Assembly (NCBI RefSeq): GCF_016876135.2
Contig: NZ_JACAOD020000002.1
Location: forward strand, 1 to 58,371
Origin: Candidatus Phytoplasma meliae
GTDB taxonomy: Bacteria > Bacillota_I > Bacilli_A > Acholeplasmatales > Acholeplasmataceae
Direction of reading: 5' to 3'
DNA length: 58,371 bases
Below the pieces are notes generated by a model. The model made no database searches. It was not told the DNA's origin and worked only from the letters and a program-made list of their open reading frames with translations. A program made the translations under genes and the position numbers. Positions 1 through 8,487 of this stretch are shown here, one piece after another; within the stretch, counting starts at the first letter, position 1, and every line of letters begins with the position of its first letter.

Positions 1-1915
1 CACATTCCTTGTATGCTGTTTTTTTCTCTTGATAATCGGGAGCTAGCATATTGTGATTTGCGCCTTCAAACAATTGTATAGCCTGATCTACTGTTTTTTG
101 AGAAATTTTAAAAGACATAACATAACCGTAATCTTTATCAATCGCTGTCCGATTAACTCTTGAAAACGCTTGGATTAATTGATGATACTTTAATTCTTTA
201 TCTATGCATAAGGTGTTGAGACAAGGAGCATCAAAACCAGTTAAAAACATATCCACTACTAACAAAATATCAATGCATGGTTTTTTAGTTTGTTTCATTC
301 TCTGCGAAACATTTTCGATATAATTTTTGGTAGAAGTTGGGTCAATTTGAGTTTTAAAGGTATTGTTGTAATCTTGGATTAATTCATGAAAGTCTTTTTG
401 TAAGTCTTGTCTTTTGTCGGTATTTTCAGATTGAGGATGAAAAATAGCTGCAATTTTAAAATCGTTGGAGTAATCCTTTTTAATAATTTTTTTCATTAAA
501 CGATAATATTCCATCAATTCAGGAATACCATCGGTTGCAAATAAAGCATTAAAAGTTCCTTGATGAGATTGATGTGTATAATTATCCAAAAATCGCGTAA
601 TTTTTTTTTCTTTATTTTTGGTTGCTTTATAATGTTTGAAATCCCACTTTACAATCATTCCATCTGAAAAAGCAGTTTTCATTGTGTAGCTATGGCAACA
701 TTCTCCAAAAATAGCTTTTGTAGTAAGTCCTTTTTGAGTATTCTCTTCTTTAAGAGGTGTTCCTGTAAAACCAAAAAACCTTGCATCAGGAAAAATCTCT
801 TTAATTTGACTATGCATAGTGCCTTTTTGTGAACGATGGCATTCATCAATAATGAAAAAAACTTGTTTTTTTTGTTGTAAATCAGCAGCCTCTTCTTTGG
901 TTAATTCAGACATTTTTTGAATAGTTGTAATAAGGAAACCAGAAGTTTGTTTAATTTTAACTTTTAAGTCTTGTACACTGTCTGTATTATCTACTGCTTC
1001 TGGTTCAAAGTGTTCAAATTCTTGATATGTTTGAAAATCTAGATCTTTACGATCTATCAACAAAAAGACTTGTCCTTTCCTTTTTAACCTTTGCCCTAAT
1101 TTAAAAGACGTAAGTGTTTTGCCTGAACCTGTAGCATGATGAACATGACCATTTTTACCTTGCATAGCTTGAGAAAACAAAGCTTTAACTGCATGAATTT
1201 GGTGAGGTCGCATCACAATTAAACCTTTTCTTTCATCATTAATCACCATGTACTCTGTGATAACATCGAATAAATTTTGAGGTTCTAAAAAAAACTTTAC
1301 AAAATCTTCTAATTTAGAATATTTATTATTATTTTCATCGCTCCAAGAAAAAAGGTTTTTCTTACTCAGTTTTTGATCCGTATTAGAAAAATATCTTGTT
1401 TGCATCTTATTGCCGATGACAAAAATACGAATATAAGAAAAAATAGTTTTTCGCATATTATCCGCATATTTATCTTTAACTTGGTCAAAAGCTGGCAAAT
1501 AATCACCATCTTTTAATTCTAAAAGTACCACAGGCAAACCATTCAAAAATACAACTAAATCATATCTATTATTTTTATTATTAACTTCTTTAGCAATTTC
1601 TAATTTATTATTCGAAAAATCATTTTTATCAAATAATATTAACTTTAAGGGTTTTCCTTTTTGATTAACGAAATAAATAACATCTTCCAATTTTTTTGCA
1701 CTTTCTACAACATTACGATTCAATAATTCGGTATTTAAAAAAATTCGAAAATCTTCTTCGGTAAAAGATTTATACTTCAATTCTTTTTCATTTAATCTTT
1801 TAATCTTAGTATATAAATTGTTCTGCAAATCCTTTTCATTGGAAATTTGAATACCTTCATAGCCCATAGATATAAATTGCTTGAAAATTTTTTCTTGTAA
1901 ATCTCTTTCAGACAT
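1..1915 (-). CDS. hsdR: Type I restriction enzyme R subunit (HsdR), 3' part outside window
   Basis: Translating the minus strand from the ATG at 1915 gives an open frame of about 638 codons that runs off the left edge. It is the restriction/translocase subunit of a type I R-M complex, which cleaves unmethylated DNA after ATP-driven translocation. Visible motifs, in order: a PD-(D/E)xK-type nuclease site (D119, then ELK at 133-135), Walker A HATGSGKT near 260-267, motif II DECH near 357-360, motif III GFTGTP near 382-387, and the late helicase motif QAFSRVNRT. It starts 11 bp after hsdS and is probably co-transcribed with it. No hsdM is in the window. The visible part shows no frameshift or stop, so the gene looks functional. 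Confidence 0.93.
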   Translation of the reverse strand, partial: MSERDLQEKIFKQFISMGYEGIQISNEKDLQNNLYTKIKRLNEKELKYKSFTEEDFRIFLNTELLNRNVVESAKKLEDVIYFVNQKGKPLKLILFDKNDFSNNKLEIAKEVNNKNNRYDLVVFLNGLPVVLLELKDGDYLPAFDQVKDKYADNMRKTIFSYIRIFVIGNKMQTRYFSNTDQKLSKKNLFSWSDENNNKYSKLEDFVKFFLEPQNLFDVITEYMVINDERKGLIVMRPHQIHAVKALFSQAMQGKNGHVHHATGSGKTLTSFKLGQRLKRKGQVFLLIDRKDLDFQTYQEFEHFEPEAVDNTDSVQDLKVKIKQTSGFLITTIQKMSELTKEEAADLQQKKQVFFIIDECHRSQKGTMHSQIKEIFPDARFFGFTGTPLKEENTQKGLTTKAIFGECCHSYTMKTAFSDGMIVKWDFKHYKATKNKEKKITRFLDNYTHQSHQGTFNALFATDGIPELMEYYRLMKKIIKKDYSNDFKIAAIFHPQSENTDKRQDLQKDFHELIQDYNNTFKTQIDPTSTKNYIENVSQRMKQTKKPCIDILLVVDMFLTGFDAPCLNTLCIDKELKYHQLIQAFSRVNRTAIDKDYGYVMSFKISQKTVDQAIQLFEGANHNMLAPDYQEKKTAYKEC

Positions 1916-1926
1916 TAAAAACCCCT

Positions 1927-2463
1927 TTAAAAAAATTTTAAAAGTTGTTTAATTTTTTGGATTTTGGTATTTAATATTTTTTCTTTTTTTCTCAAAAATA
2001 AACATAAATTATTCTTTTTTTCTAAATTATTTGTTGGCAACATAATTGTCTCAAAATCTTCCCATGATAAATTAAGAATGACTCGAGGACAAATATTTTG
2101 ATTAGCTTGATGAAAAAAATAAGAAGAACTAAAAAAAGCTTCTAAATAAAAGTTTATACTCTCCTCTTTAGATTTGAAAACTATACATTGCGAACTAACA
2201 CAAACCGTATGATTACTATTATTAAAACATACAGCAATATCAACGCCATTAGTCGTCATAGGATTATAAGTAAAATGATTAGGAGGAACACACAAATATT
2301 TACTAACATTAGAAGAAGATATTTGTTTTCCGAAACGTTCTTGTTGCGGCACCAATCCAGATTTTGTCACACTATAAACAGGAGCAGATTGATCTTTATT
2401 CCTAATAATAATGCGCTCAATAAAATCTTTCAAAGGTTTTTGATTAGATACAATATTTAACAT
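1927..2463 (-). CDS. hsdS: Single-TRD type I specificity subunit (half-length HsdS)
   Basis: The 178-aa protein is about half the usual HsdS length of roughly 400 aa. It has one target-recognition domain: the pattern VYSVTKSGLVPQ, then KQISSSNVSKY, then a YNP turn is typical of HsdS TRDs. A C-terminal Lys-rich helix (about 150-178) matches a conserved spacer helix. HsdS sets the DNA target of the methylase and nuclease. A single-TRD subunit would have to dimerise to rebuild a symmetric two-TRD unit, as known for truncated S proteins. AGGAG precedes the ATG, and hsdR follows 11 bp downstream. It may instead be a remnant of a recombined full-length gene. Confidence 0.8.
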   Translation of the reverse strand: MLNIVSNQKPLKDFIERIIIRNKDQSAPVYSVTKSGLVPQQERFGKQISSSNVSKYLCVPPNHFTYNPMTTNGVDIAVCFNNSNHTVCVSSQCIVFKSKEESINFYLEAFFSSSYFFHQANQNICPRVILNLSWEDFETIMLPTNNLEKKNNLCLFLRKKEKILNTKIQKIKQLLKFF

Positions 2464-2601
2464 ATAATTCTCCTAAATTTTTATTTCCAAAATTTATAAT
2501 CATAATAAAGAATAAAGAAATCCAAAAAAATTTGTGTATATTAAATTATTAGTTTCAATAGCTAAAATTATAAACAAATATAAGACAGCCATTTAAATAT
2601 A

Positions 2602-2628
2602 ATTATACACGAAAAAAAAAAAAAACAA
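2602..2628 (-). promoter_or_regulatory. Promoter of hsdS-hsdR with 14-nt homopolymer spacer
   Basis: On the minus strand a TTGTTT-like -35 (2623-2628) and a perfect TATAAT -10 (2602-2607) flank a spacer made mostly of T (A14 on the plus strand, 2612-2625). The spacer is 15 nt with this -35, or 17 nt if ACTTGT is the -35. Slippage in the run would change the spacing. The upstream flank nearly duplicates that of the promoter at 10098-10125. Confidence 0.55.
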
Positions 2629-2705
2629 GTTTTATACTCAGATATCTACAATGCCTAAAGCAATGACCTTGTTTTTTTATATTTTGGATCACATTTCATT
2701 AAAAT

Positions 2706-2733
2706 AAAAAGAGGCTTTTACAAGTCTCTTTTT
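2706..2733. terminator. Bidirectional rho-independent terminator
   Basis: A 12-bp stem (AAAAAGAGGCTT with AAGTCTCTTTTT, one G-U pair) has a short loop and T-runs in both directions. It isolates the hsdS promoter region from the IS debris to its right. A near copy of this hairpin lies at 40861-40888. Confidence 0.6.
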
Positions 2734-2759
2734 ATTTGTAATATTATTTTAACAATTAA

Positions 2760-2930
2760 CTAATTTTTTCAACTTCTTCTTTGGTAATAGTTTTTTTCAT
2801 TAATAAATTAGCTATTGAGGGTATTTTTTTTAAATTTAACTCTTTTTTGTTTTTAACCAGTAATAATAAGTACTCCGTTTAATTTGGAGAGTTTCTAAAA
2901 TGGTGGTTAAATTAATTCCTTTCGGAACAG
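2760..2930 (-). pseudogene. IS3-family transposase remnant
   Basis: The minus strand reads NLTTILETLQIKRSTYYYW, then a stop, then a second short frame ending TITKEEVEKIS. The first part matches the fragment at 23195-23537 (NLTTILETLQIKQSAYYYW). The YYYW pattern is typical of the start of IS3/IS150 orfB-type transposases. Only about 30 codons of each frame survive, and no start codon or catalytic domain remains. Confidence 0.6.
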
Positions 2931-2934
2931 GGAA

Positions 2935-3154
2935 ATTTTTATAAACGTTATTTAGGGGCAAAATAATTTATTATTGGCGGCATTTTAGTTTTTAATGTAA
3001 ACTATTTTTTAACCATAAAGAATAAAAAAACAACAAAAAATACCCTCCTTAATTGAGGGCATGAAATTTAAATTTTGAAAGGAGGGATTTTGCATAAAAT
3101 TAATTTTTGACTTATAAGCTAAACTCTTGCTGTATTTTATTATCAAAAATTAAT
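2935..3154. other. Remnant of mobile-element control sequence
   Basis: This holds no gene. 'aggggcaaaataa' near 2952 also occurs next to the palindrome half-site near 13930. The segment 3109-3154 is a diverged copy of 6512-6558 (about 46 bp, roughly 85% identical by eye). A small CCCTC...GAGGG hairpin sits near 3042-3058. I read the stretch as leftover from insertion and excision of the kind of element found at 8.4-27.4 kb. Confidence 0.4.
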
Positions 3155-3211
3155 ATTTGAAAATATAGGTGTTAGTGTGTGAAAAGTTAAAAAGAGTCAA
3201 CATTAATAAAA

Positions 3212-3235
3212 AAAAACAGGATCATACCTGTTTTT
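3212..3235 (-). terminator. Terminator of the rpsF-ssb-rpsR operon
   Basis: The stem AAAAACAGG/CCTGTTTTT with a 6-nt loop is followed on the minus strand by nine T. It overlaps the rpsR stop codon. Confidence 0.85.
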
Positions 3236-3470
3236 ATTGTTGAACAAAAGGGATTAAAGCCATATGACGCGCTCTTTTAATAGCAATTGCTAAATGGCGT
3301 TGCCATTTCGCCGAAGTATTAGTAATTCTTCGAGAAATAATTCTACCGCGGTCAGTTAGAAATCGTTGTAAAAGTTCTATGTCCTGAAAATCAATTTTAG
3401 TAAAATTATTTTCCGTAAAATAACAAACTTTACGACGTTTTTTAAAAGTATTGTTTTTAACGTGTTTCAT
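3234..3470 (-). CDS. rpsR: 30S ribosomal protein S18
   Basis: The 78-aa basic protein is the usual S18 length. It contains the family core: [17 protein letters not shown], then [19 protein letters not shown], then the C-terminal [22 protein letters not shown]18 pairs with S6 on the 30S platform and binds 16S rRNA. It is the last gene of rpsF-ssb-rpsR, the standard bacterial order. An RBS-like GAAAGG lies upstream and an intrinsic terminator overlaps the stop. The gene is intact. Confidence 0.97.
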   Translation of the reverse strand: MKHVKNNTFKKRRKVCYFTENNFTKIDFQDIELLQRFLTDRGRIISRRITNTSAKWQRHLAIAIKRARHMALIPFVQQ

Positions 3471-3498
3471 ATTTAAATTTTTATTCCTTTCTTAAATG

Positions 3499-3906
3499 TT
3501 AAAAAGGAGCGCTGTCATCTGTTGGTTGATTTTGTTGTGTGTGTTCGCGATATGATGTTTCATGCGAATCATATTCATTTTCAGATCTTTTCTTAGGTTC
3601 TAAAAAATGAATATTGCTACAACTAACTTCAGTTGACCAATTAGTACGACCATCTTTTTCCCATTTTTCTACTCTAATACTGCCTTCAATTCCTAATAAA
3701 GCTCCTTTAGAAACATATCTATTTAAATTTTCAGCTTGCTTACGCCAAACTATGCAATTAATAAAATCCGTTTTTTTCTCTTCATCAGAAGTACCAAAGT
3801 TTCTATTAACTGCTAAAGTAAATTTAACATAACCAATATCACCATTATGAAATTTTAATTCAGGAATTTTAGTAATTCTACCTACCAAAATAACTTTATT
3901 AATCAT
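3499..3906 (-). CDS. ssb: Single-stranded DNA-binding protein
   Basis: The 135-aa protein has a full OB fold: the start MINKVILVGRITKIPELK, then KFTLAVNR, FINCIVWRKQAENL, and GSIRVEKWEKDG. It ends in the acidic/Pro tip DDSAPF, a variant of the DDDIPF tail that recruits replication and repair proteins. It coats ssDNA during replication. Its place between rpsF and rpsR marks it as the chromosomal copy rather than one of the extra ssb genes that phytoplasma mobile units often carry. Confidence 0.96.
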   Translation of the reverse strand: MINKVILVGRITKIPELKFHNGDIGYVKFTLAVNRNFGTSDEEKKTDFINCIVWRKQAENLNRYVSKGALLGIEGSIRVEKWEKDGRTNWSTEVSCSNIHFLEPKKRSENEYDSHETSYREHTQQNQPTDDSAPF

Positions 3907-3986
3907 ATTACAATCACTCCTTGATTAGTTTTTTTTAAAAAGATGAAAAAAAGCAACGACATCAAAACAACTAAAAAAACAACTAA

Positions 3987-4268
3987 CTATTCTTTGATAA
4001 TAATAAAACGAATAATTTCTTCGGTAATTTTAACAATACGATTAAATTCTAAAACAGCTTCATTATCTGCCTTGACCGTAAACGAACCATAATAACCTTT
4101 TTTATGATTATGAATGGCATAAGTTAAATCTTTTAAAACTATTTCTTTTTGTTCTAAAACTTGATTAGGTTCTTTGCCAAAAACATTTAATAAAATATTG
4201 CTAATTCTTTGAACTTCCTTATTCTCTAAATTAGGACGTAAAATATACATAATTTTATATGTTTTCAT
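3987..4268 (-). CDS. rpsF: 30S ribosomal protein S6
   Basis: The 93-aa protein has the S6 start (TYKIMYILRPN), the central KDLTYAIHNHKKGYYGSFTV segment, and EFNRIVKITEEIIRF at the C-terminus. It heads the rpsF-ssb-rpsR operon. AAGGAG precedes the ATG and lies partly inside the leader stem at 4279-4316, so translation is probably feedback-controlled by the S6:S18 complex. The length is normal and the gene is intact. Confidence 0.96.
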   Translation of the reverse strand: MKTYKIMYILRPNLENKEVQRISNILLNVFGKEPNQVLEQKEIVLKDLTYAIHNHKKGYYGSFTVKADNEAVLEFNRIVKITEEIIRFIIIKE

Positions 4269-4278
4269 TTTTTTGCTC

Positions 4279-4316
4279 CTTGCGGTCTGTGCGGTCTTTA
4301 ATATAATAAAGACAAG
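4279..4316 (-). promoter_or_regulatory. S6:S18-type ribosomal leader of rpsF
   Basis: The minus-strand leader can fold as CTTG-TCTTT, an 8-nt loop, then AAAGA, a 12-nt bulge CCGCACAGACCG, and CAAG. A stem with a 3' bulge carrying CCG is the hallmark of the S6:S18-binding leader known upstream of rpsF in many bacteria. The closing CAAG overlaps the AAGGAG ribosome-binding site, so bound protein would block initiation. The match to the known motif is by eye. Confidence 0.7.
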
Positions 4317-4356
4317 GGATCAGCATCTACCTAGTACCTATTTATAAGACATTAAT

Positions 4357-4385
4357 ATTATAACAAATTTTTTAGTTTTTGTAAT
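4357..4385 (-). promoter_or_regulatory. Promoter of rpsF operon
   Basis: An extended -10, TGTTATAAT, lies on the minus strand (TATAAT at 4357-4362), with a TTACAA-like -35 16 nt further upstream. It gives a leader of roughly 80 nt that includes the S6:S18 element. Confidence 0.6.
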
Positions 4386-4398
4386 TTTTTATTTATTT

Positions 4399-5601
4399 TT
4401 ATTGATCACTATTAAGCACTTGTTGATAAACACTTAACATCTTTTGACCAAAAACTTCTTGATTATATTGCTTTACTGATTCTAACGCTTTAGCAGATAA
4501 ACTTCGGCATTGCACTTTATTGTAAGATAATTGAGTTAATTTATGAATTAATTCATCCTTTTGGTAATAAAAAAAACCATTTTGACCATCTTTAACAATG
4601 TCTGATAAAACCTGATCATAACGCACTATCAAAGGCAAAGAAGCAGCCAAAGCCTCAATATAAGTTAATCCTTGAGTTTCAAATAAAGAAGCGTTGATAA
4701 AAACATCTCCTAATTGATAATATACTCCTAATTGCTCATAAGGGATGAAACCTAAAAAAATAACTTTATCGCTAATGCCTAATTTTTTCGCTTGCTTGAT
4801 TAAATTTTTCTTTTCAGGACCATCGCCAATAATAAGGAATTTAGTTTGAGAATTGGCGCGATTAAGGGTTGCAAAAGCATCAATTAAATAATTAATTTCT
4901 TTCTCAGGGGAAAGTCTACCAACATAAAGGCAAACAAAGAAATCTTGCAAATTTAATTTATTTTTTAAAGTGTTAATGTGATTTGGGTTTAAATTTTCTT
5001 GATAAAAATTAGTTAAATTCAATCCTGTAGGAATAATTGAAGTAACAGAAGAAATAGAAGTATGATGATTAGTATCCACAGGAAAACGTTTAACAGTAAA
5101 ATCTAACACTTTTTGAGTAGGAAAAATAATAGCATTAGCATTTACCAAAGATCTTCTTACAATTTTATCAGCATAATTTAACATTGCTTGACGAAACATT
5201 TTAATCAAAAAAGAATTATTAATTTCAAAAAAAGAAACATAGAGCGTATGCATAGTATAAACTAAAGGTAAATTTAACTTTTGCTTAGCATAAATCCCAA
5301 ACAAACCTAATCCAAATTCTGTATGAATATGAATAACGTCTAAATTTAAAGCTTTAATTTGAGGCAAATGATGTTTATATCTCAAAATCCAACGATAATT
5401 TTTAAAAATTTTAAATGGCAAAGGAACCCCTTTAATCCTAATCACATAAGGATCAACCTCTTTTTTAACATGAGGGGAATTAGTAGTCACAATATAAACT
5501 TGATGCCCCAAACTTTCCAAAGATTTCCTTAAAGCTTTAATTGAAACAACTACCCCACTAATTAAAGGTTCATAAGCATCTGTAAAAATTCCTATTTTCA
5601 A
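4399..5601 (-). CDS. GT4-family glycosyltransferase (glycolipid type), copy 1
   Basis: I start the gene at TTG 5601, where GGAGG sits 9 nt upstream. The resulting start LKIGIFTDAYEPLISGVVVS matches both paralogues, and a longer frame to 5682 has no RBS. The product is 400 aa. The N-lobe has the acceptor/membrane-side pattern typical of mollicute diacylglycerol glucosyltransferases. The C-lobe has CLYVGRLSPEKEINYL and the E-x7-E motif in FETQGLTYIE. It probably transfers sugar from a nucleotide donor to a membrane lipid at the inner face. Residues from IPTGLNLTNF to the segment before KDEL are nearly identical to the gene at 51578-52762, a conversion tract. The acceptor is not provable from sequence. 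Confidence 0.85.
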   Translation of the reverse strand: MKIGIFTDAYEPLISGVVVSIKALRKSLESLGHQVYIVTTNSPHVKKEVDPYVIRIKGVPLPFKIFKNYRWILRYKHHLPQIKALNLDVIHIHTEFGLGLFGIYAKQKLNLPLVYTMHTLYVSFFEINNSFLIKMFRQAMLNYADKIVRRSLVNANAIIFPTQKVLDFTVKRFPVDTNHHTSISSVTSIIPTGLNLTNFYQENLNPNHINTLKNKLNLQDFFVCLYVGRLSPEKEINYLIDAFATLNRANSQTKFLIIGDGPEKKNLIKQAKKLGISDKVIFLGFIPYEQLGVYYQLGDVFINASLFETQGLTYIEALAASLPLIVRYDQVLSDIVKDGQNGFFYYQKDELIHKLTQLSYNKVQCRSLSAKALESVKQYNQEVFGQKMLSVYQQVLNSDQ

Positions 5602-6210
5602 AAAAAATACCCTCCGTATTTTTAATAACAACCAATCAAACCACATTATAAGAGGAATTAAGATCATAAAGTTGTCACACAATTACGTAATTATTAACAA
5701 AAAATAAAAATTAATCAAAAATCAAAAAATCAATGAGATTAATCACAAAAATAGCACACATATAATAACGATATCCTAAATATTTCTCAAAGATAAAAAA
5801 TATCTAATCCTAAGATATTATAACAAAATAGATAAATTATAATTAATAAAATAATTAACTGCTTAACCCCCTTAATACTTATTTAAATCCATGTTTTCTC
5901 TTGTTGCAATCAAACAATATCGCATCACCACAATAACTCTTAACACTTTTTATTAATAAAGTTAAAAAATGAATTCTCAAGTATCTAAAATAAAATAAAA
6001 GTTAAAAAATGATATAATATTAAATAGTATTATAATAATTTAAAATATGAAAACTAAAAAGCATAGAATTATATTTAATACAAAATAATACAAATTTAAG
6101 ACAATAAAATAGTTAAATTTAAGATATTTTAATTTCTTGATAATTTTTAAGTTATATATTTTTTCATTCTAAGAAATTAAACAAAGAAAACTTGTTGAAA
6201 AGAGAAAAAA
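5602..6210. other. AT-rich intergenic region without a recognisable gene
   Basis: About 600 bp lie between divergent genes. 'gttaaaaaatga' occurs twice (about 5960 and 6001), and the second is followed by a plausible -10 (TATAAT near 6014) facing the gene at 6211. No ORF of convincing composition is present. Confidence 0.4.
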
Positions 6211-6501
6211 ATGAAAAAAATAATCCCCAAGAAAATGTTAACCAAAACTAATACTAAAAAAATAAAGATATTACCATATGCAATATTATGTATGATTTTT
6301 GTAATTATTCATATATTATCATATTATTTCGCAACAAATACAACCATTCAAATACTTCATAACAATCCTCACAAAGAAAAAATGTATAATAACGAAAAAA
6401 ACGAAAAAATATTAAATTTAGGAATAAAAATTGTAAATAGCTCAGACTTCGAGAATCCTTTGCTTGTCATCATTGAAAAGAAGATTTTTACATACAATTA
6501 A
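6211..6501 (+). CDS. Small hypothetical protein with one membrane segment
   Basis: The 96-aa protein starts at an ATG preceded by AAAGAGA. It has a Lys-rich N-terminus (about 1-21), one hydrophobic helix (about 22-43, ILPYAILCMIFVIIHILSYY), then a polar Asn/Lys-rich tail ending IIEKKIFTYN. The layout fits a signal-anchor protein with its C-terminus outside. It may also be the truncated N-terminus of a larger surface protein, because repeat debris begins right after the stop. I recognise no family. Confidence 0.45.
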   Translation: MKKIIPKKMLTKTNTKKIKILPYAILCMIFVIIHILSYYFATNTTIQILHNNPHKEKMYNNEKNEKILNLGIKIVNSSDFENPLLVIIEKKIFTYN

Positions 6502-6511
6502 TTTTCGAGTT

Positions 6512-6558
6512 AACTTATAAGCTAAACTTTTGCTATGTTTTATTTATCAAAAATTAAT
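6512..6558. repeat. Copy of the 46-bp repeat also at 3109-3154
   Basis: 'cttataagctaaac' and 'atcaaaaattaat' are shared, with a few substitutions and a 1-bp length difference. It lies just after the stop of the small ORF and left of the IS3 element, and may mark an end of a former insertion. Confidence 0.5.
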
Positions 6559-6636
6559 TGCTAATTACAAAATTATTTTTTGTAACTATCAATTACTTAT
6601 ATTATAACACGTTAACAACAAATGTCAACACATAAA

Positions 6637-6793
6637 ACAATTTTCTTAAAAGAAAAAGAACAATTTTCTTAAAAGAAAAAGAAAAACAAGAAAAAAAGAA
6701 AAAAAAGAACCAAAAAAAAGAAAAAAAGAATAAAAAGAAAAAGAAATTATTATATATTATATAACTGTCTTAGACTGTCTTAGACTGTCTTAG
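6637..6793. repeat. Short tandem repeats: 24-bp duplication and 3 x 10-bp actgtcttag
   Basis: A 24-bp unit, 'caattttcttaaaag' plus 'aaaaagaa', occurs twice in tandem (about 6638-6685). A polypurine stretch follows, then three perfect 10-bp units actgtcttag (6764-6793). These are followed by acagt, which makes the last unit a small palindrome. Confidence 0.8.
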
Positions 6794-7112
6794 ACAGTAT
6801 TTTATTATAATATTATATTAATAATTAATTATATATTAGTTTATTTATTATATAGTATATAAAAACTATTATTATACTAACGTATAAATATAGGGTACTA
6901 CAAATTATTTTGTTTGTCAACACATATACATAAAAAAATGTATTTTTTTTAAATAGTTTATTATATATAATAAAAACCAACACTAAATACCCTCTTTTTT
7001 AAAAGAAGGTGAATTAAATATTAAATTATTTTTTATGTTTTTATGATTTTTTAACAGTTTTTAAATGTTTTTACTTTGTTTTTACAATTTTTCACATTTT
7101 TAACCATATATA

Positions 7113-7189
7113 GCTTATATTATGCTTATATTATGCTTATATATAGCTTATATTATGCTTATATATAGCTTATATCTTGCTTATATTTT
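7113..7189. repeat. Seven tandem 11-bp repeats (gcttatattat)
   Basis: Seven units of exactly 11 bp start at 7113, 7124, 7135, 7146, 7157, 7168 and 7179. Each begins gcttatat and differs only in the last three bases. The array lies 30 bp beyond the transposase stop codon. The 11-bp period is close to one helical turn, so it may form bent DNA or a protein-binding array. Confidence 0.85.
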
Positions 7190-7217
7190 TTTTAAAACTG
7201 CTTTTTTAGATGCTTTT

Positions 7218-8387
7218 TTATATATTTTTAAAATATTTTTTCTTTTTTTTATTACTAAACGGACAAGTGTAACCACTTTGGATAATTCTATTGCGCTTAT
7301 CGTTGTACTGTTTAATAAAATTATCAGTTATTTTAATTATTTCTAACTTTGTTAAATCCTCTTTGTGTTCTAAATGGATTGTATTTAATTTAAATTGGCT
7401 AAAAAAGTTTTCAATATAGGGATTATCCCTTGGAGTTCGTGGACGTGAAAAGCTTTGTTTGATGTTTTTAGCTTTTAAAGCCTCTCCGTATTGGTTAGCT
7501 TGATATTGTGTGCCTCTATCAGAATGTAAAAAGCAATCATTCTCTACCTTTTTTATCCCGTTTAAAGTCTTTAAAACAAAATCTTGATCTTGTTTGCTCC
7601 CTAAATTATAATTAATAATTTTTTTAGTGTGTAAATCCATGATCGTAGATAAATAAAATATATTGTTCCATCGTCCGTATGGGATAGCAGTTATATCAGT
7701 ACAATATATTTGCCCCTCTTTGGTTGTTTTTTTGTTTCCTCGTAATAAGTTCTCTCTCTTTTCTTGTCGTTTCTTTTTCGTTAAGTGGGATGTGTTTTGT
7801 TTTGTCTTACAAAATAAATTATGATCTTTCATAATTTTTTGAATTTGATATGAGGTTTTATTAATATTCATTAATTTCAATTCTCTAAAAATAGAACGCC
7901 AACCCAAAGTATAAATTTTATCACCTCTTTTATTGGTATAACTAAACTTATCAGCAATTAATTTGATATTAGTAATTAAATTGTGGTCTTGTTCCGGGGT
8001 TGCTTTTTCTTTCTTGCAATAATAAAAAGTACTTCTTGCAAGTTGTAAATGTTGCATCAATTGAGTAATGTTGATTTTAGCTTTTAATTTTTTAATAGCA
8101 TTAAATAATACATCTTTATTTTTGTTATTATGATAGTCCTTGATAATTTGTTTTATTTTGGGATCATTAAAATTAATTGCTTTTCTTTTAATCCCTTTGA
8201 CTTTTCTTTTATCATTAAATCCTTTAAAATCATTTTTTTTACTAAGGTTAAACCAATAATAAATATTGTGATGATTGGTAATGTTTAATTGTTTGGCAAT
8301 CTCTTCCGCATCGCTTCCCCTTTTCCATGCTAAGATTGCTTCCCATTTTACTTTTTCACTATATGTTTGATTATGTTTTGGTCTCAC
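7218..8387 (-). mobile_element. IS3-family transposase, single uninterrupted frame
   Basis: The 389-aa protein carries an N-terminal helix-turn-helix (WEAILAWKRGSDAEEIAKQL) and a DDE integrase core: D in YCTDITAIPYG, D in FLHSDRGTQYQ, and E in PRDNPYIENFFSQFK. IS3 elements usually split this between orfA and orfB joined by a -1 frameshift. Here both parts are in one frame, as is common for phytoplasma tra5-type elements. All three catalytic residues are present, so it may be active. The C-terminus (SNKKKKKYFKNI) departs from the usual ending. I could not define terminal inverted repeats with confidence. Confidence 0.9.
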
Positions 8388-8445
8388 GGTCTTTTTCTTT
8401 TTCTTTTTACCTTTCTTGTTTTTTGTTTTAAGCGTTTATTGATGC

Positions 8446-8475
8446 CCTTAAAAGACTTTCCACAGTCTTTTAAGG
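8446..8475. terminator. Perfect 12-bp hairpin at the 3' end of the membrane-gene operon
   Basis: CCTTAAAAGACT and AGTCTTTTAAGG pair around a 6-nt loop, 13 bp after the stop of the gene at 8488. There is no T-run on the minus strand, so it may serve as an mRNA 3'-end stabiliser or element boundary rather than a canonical terminator. Confidence 0.5.
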
Positions 8476-8487
8476 AATTTATATTAA

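Noticed and set aside
2188..2460. 90-aa plus-strand open frame
   Set aside because: Antisense to hsdS, which has clear TRD motifs and an RBS.
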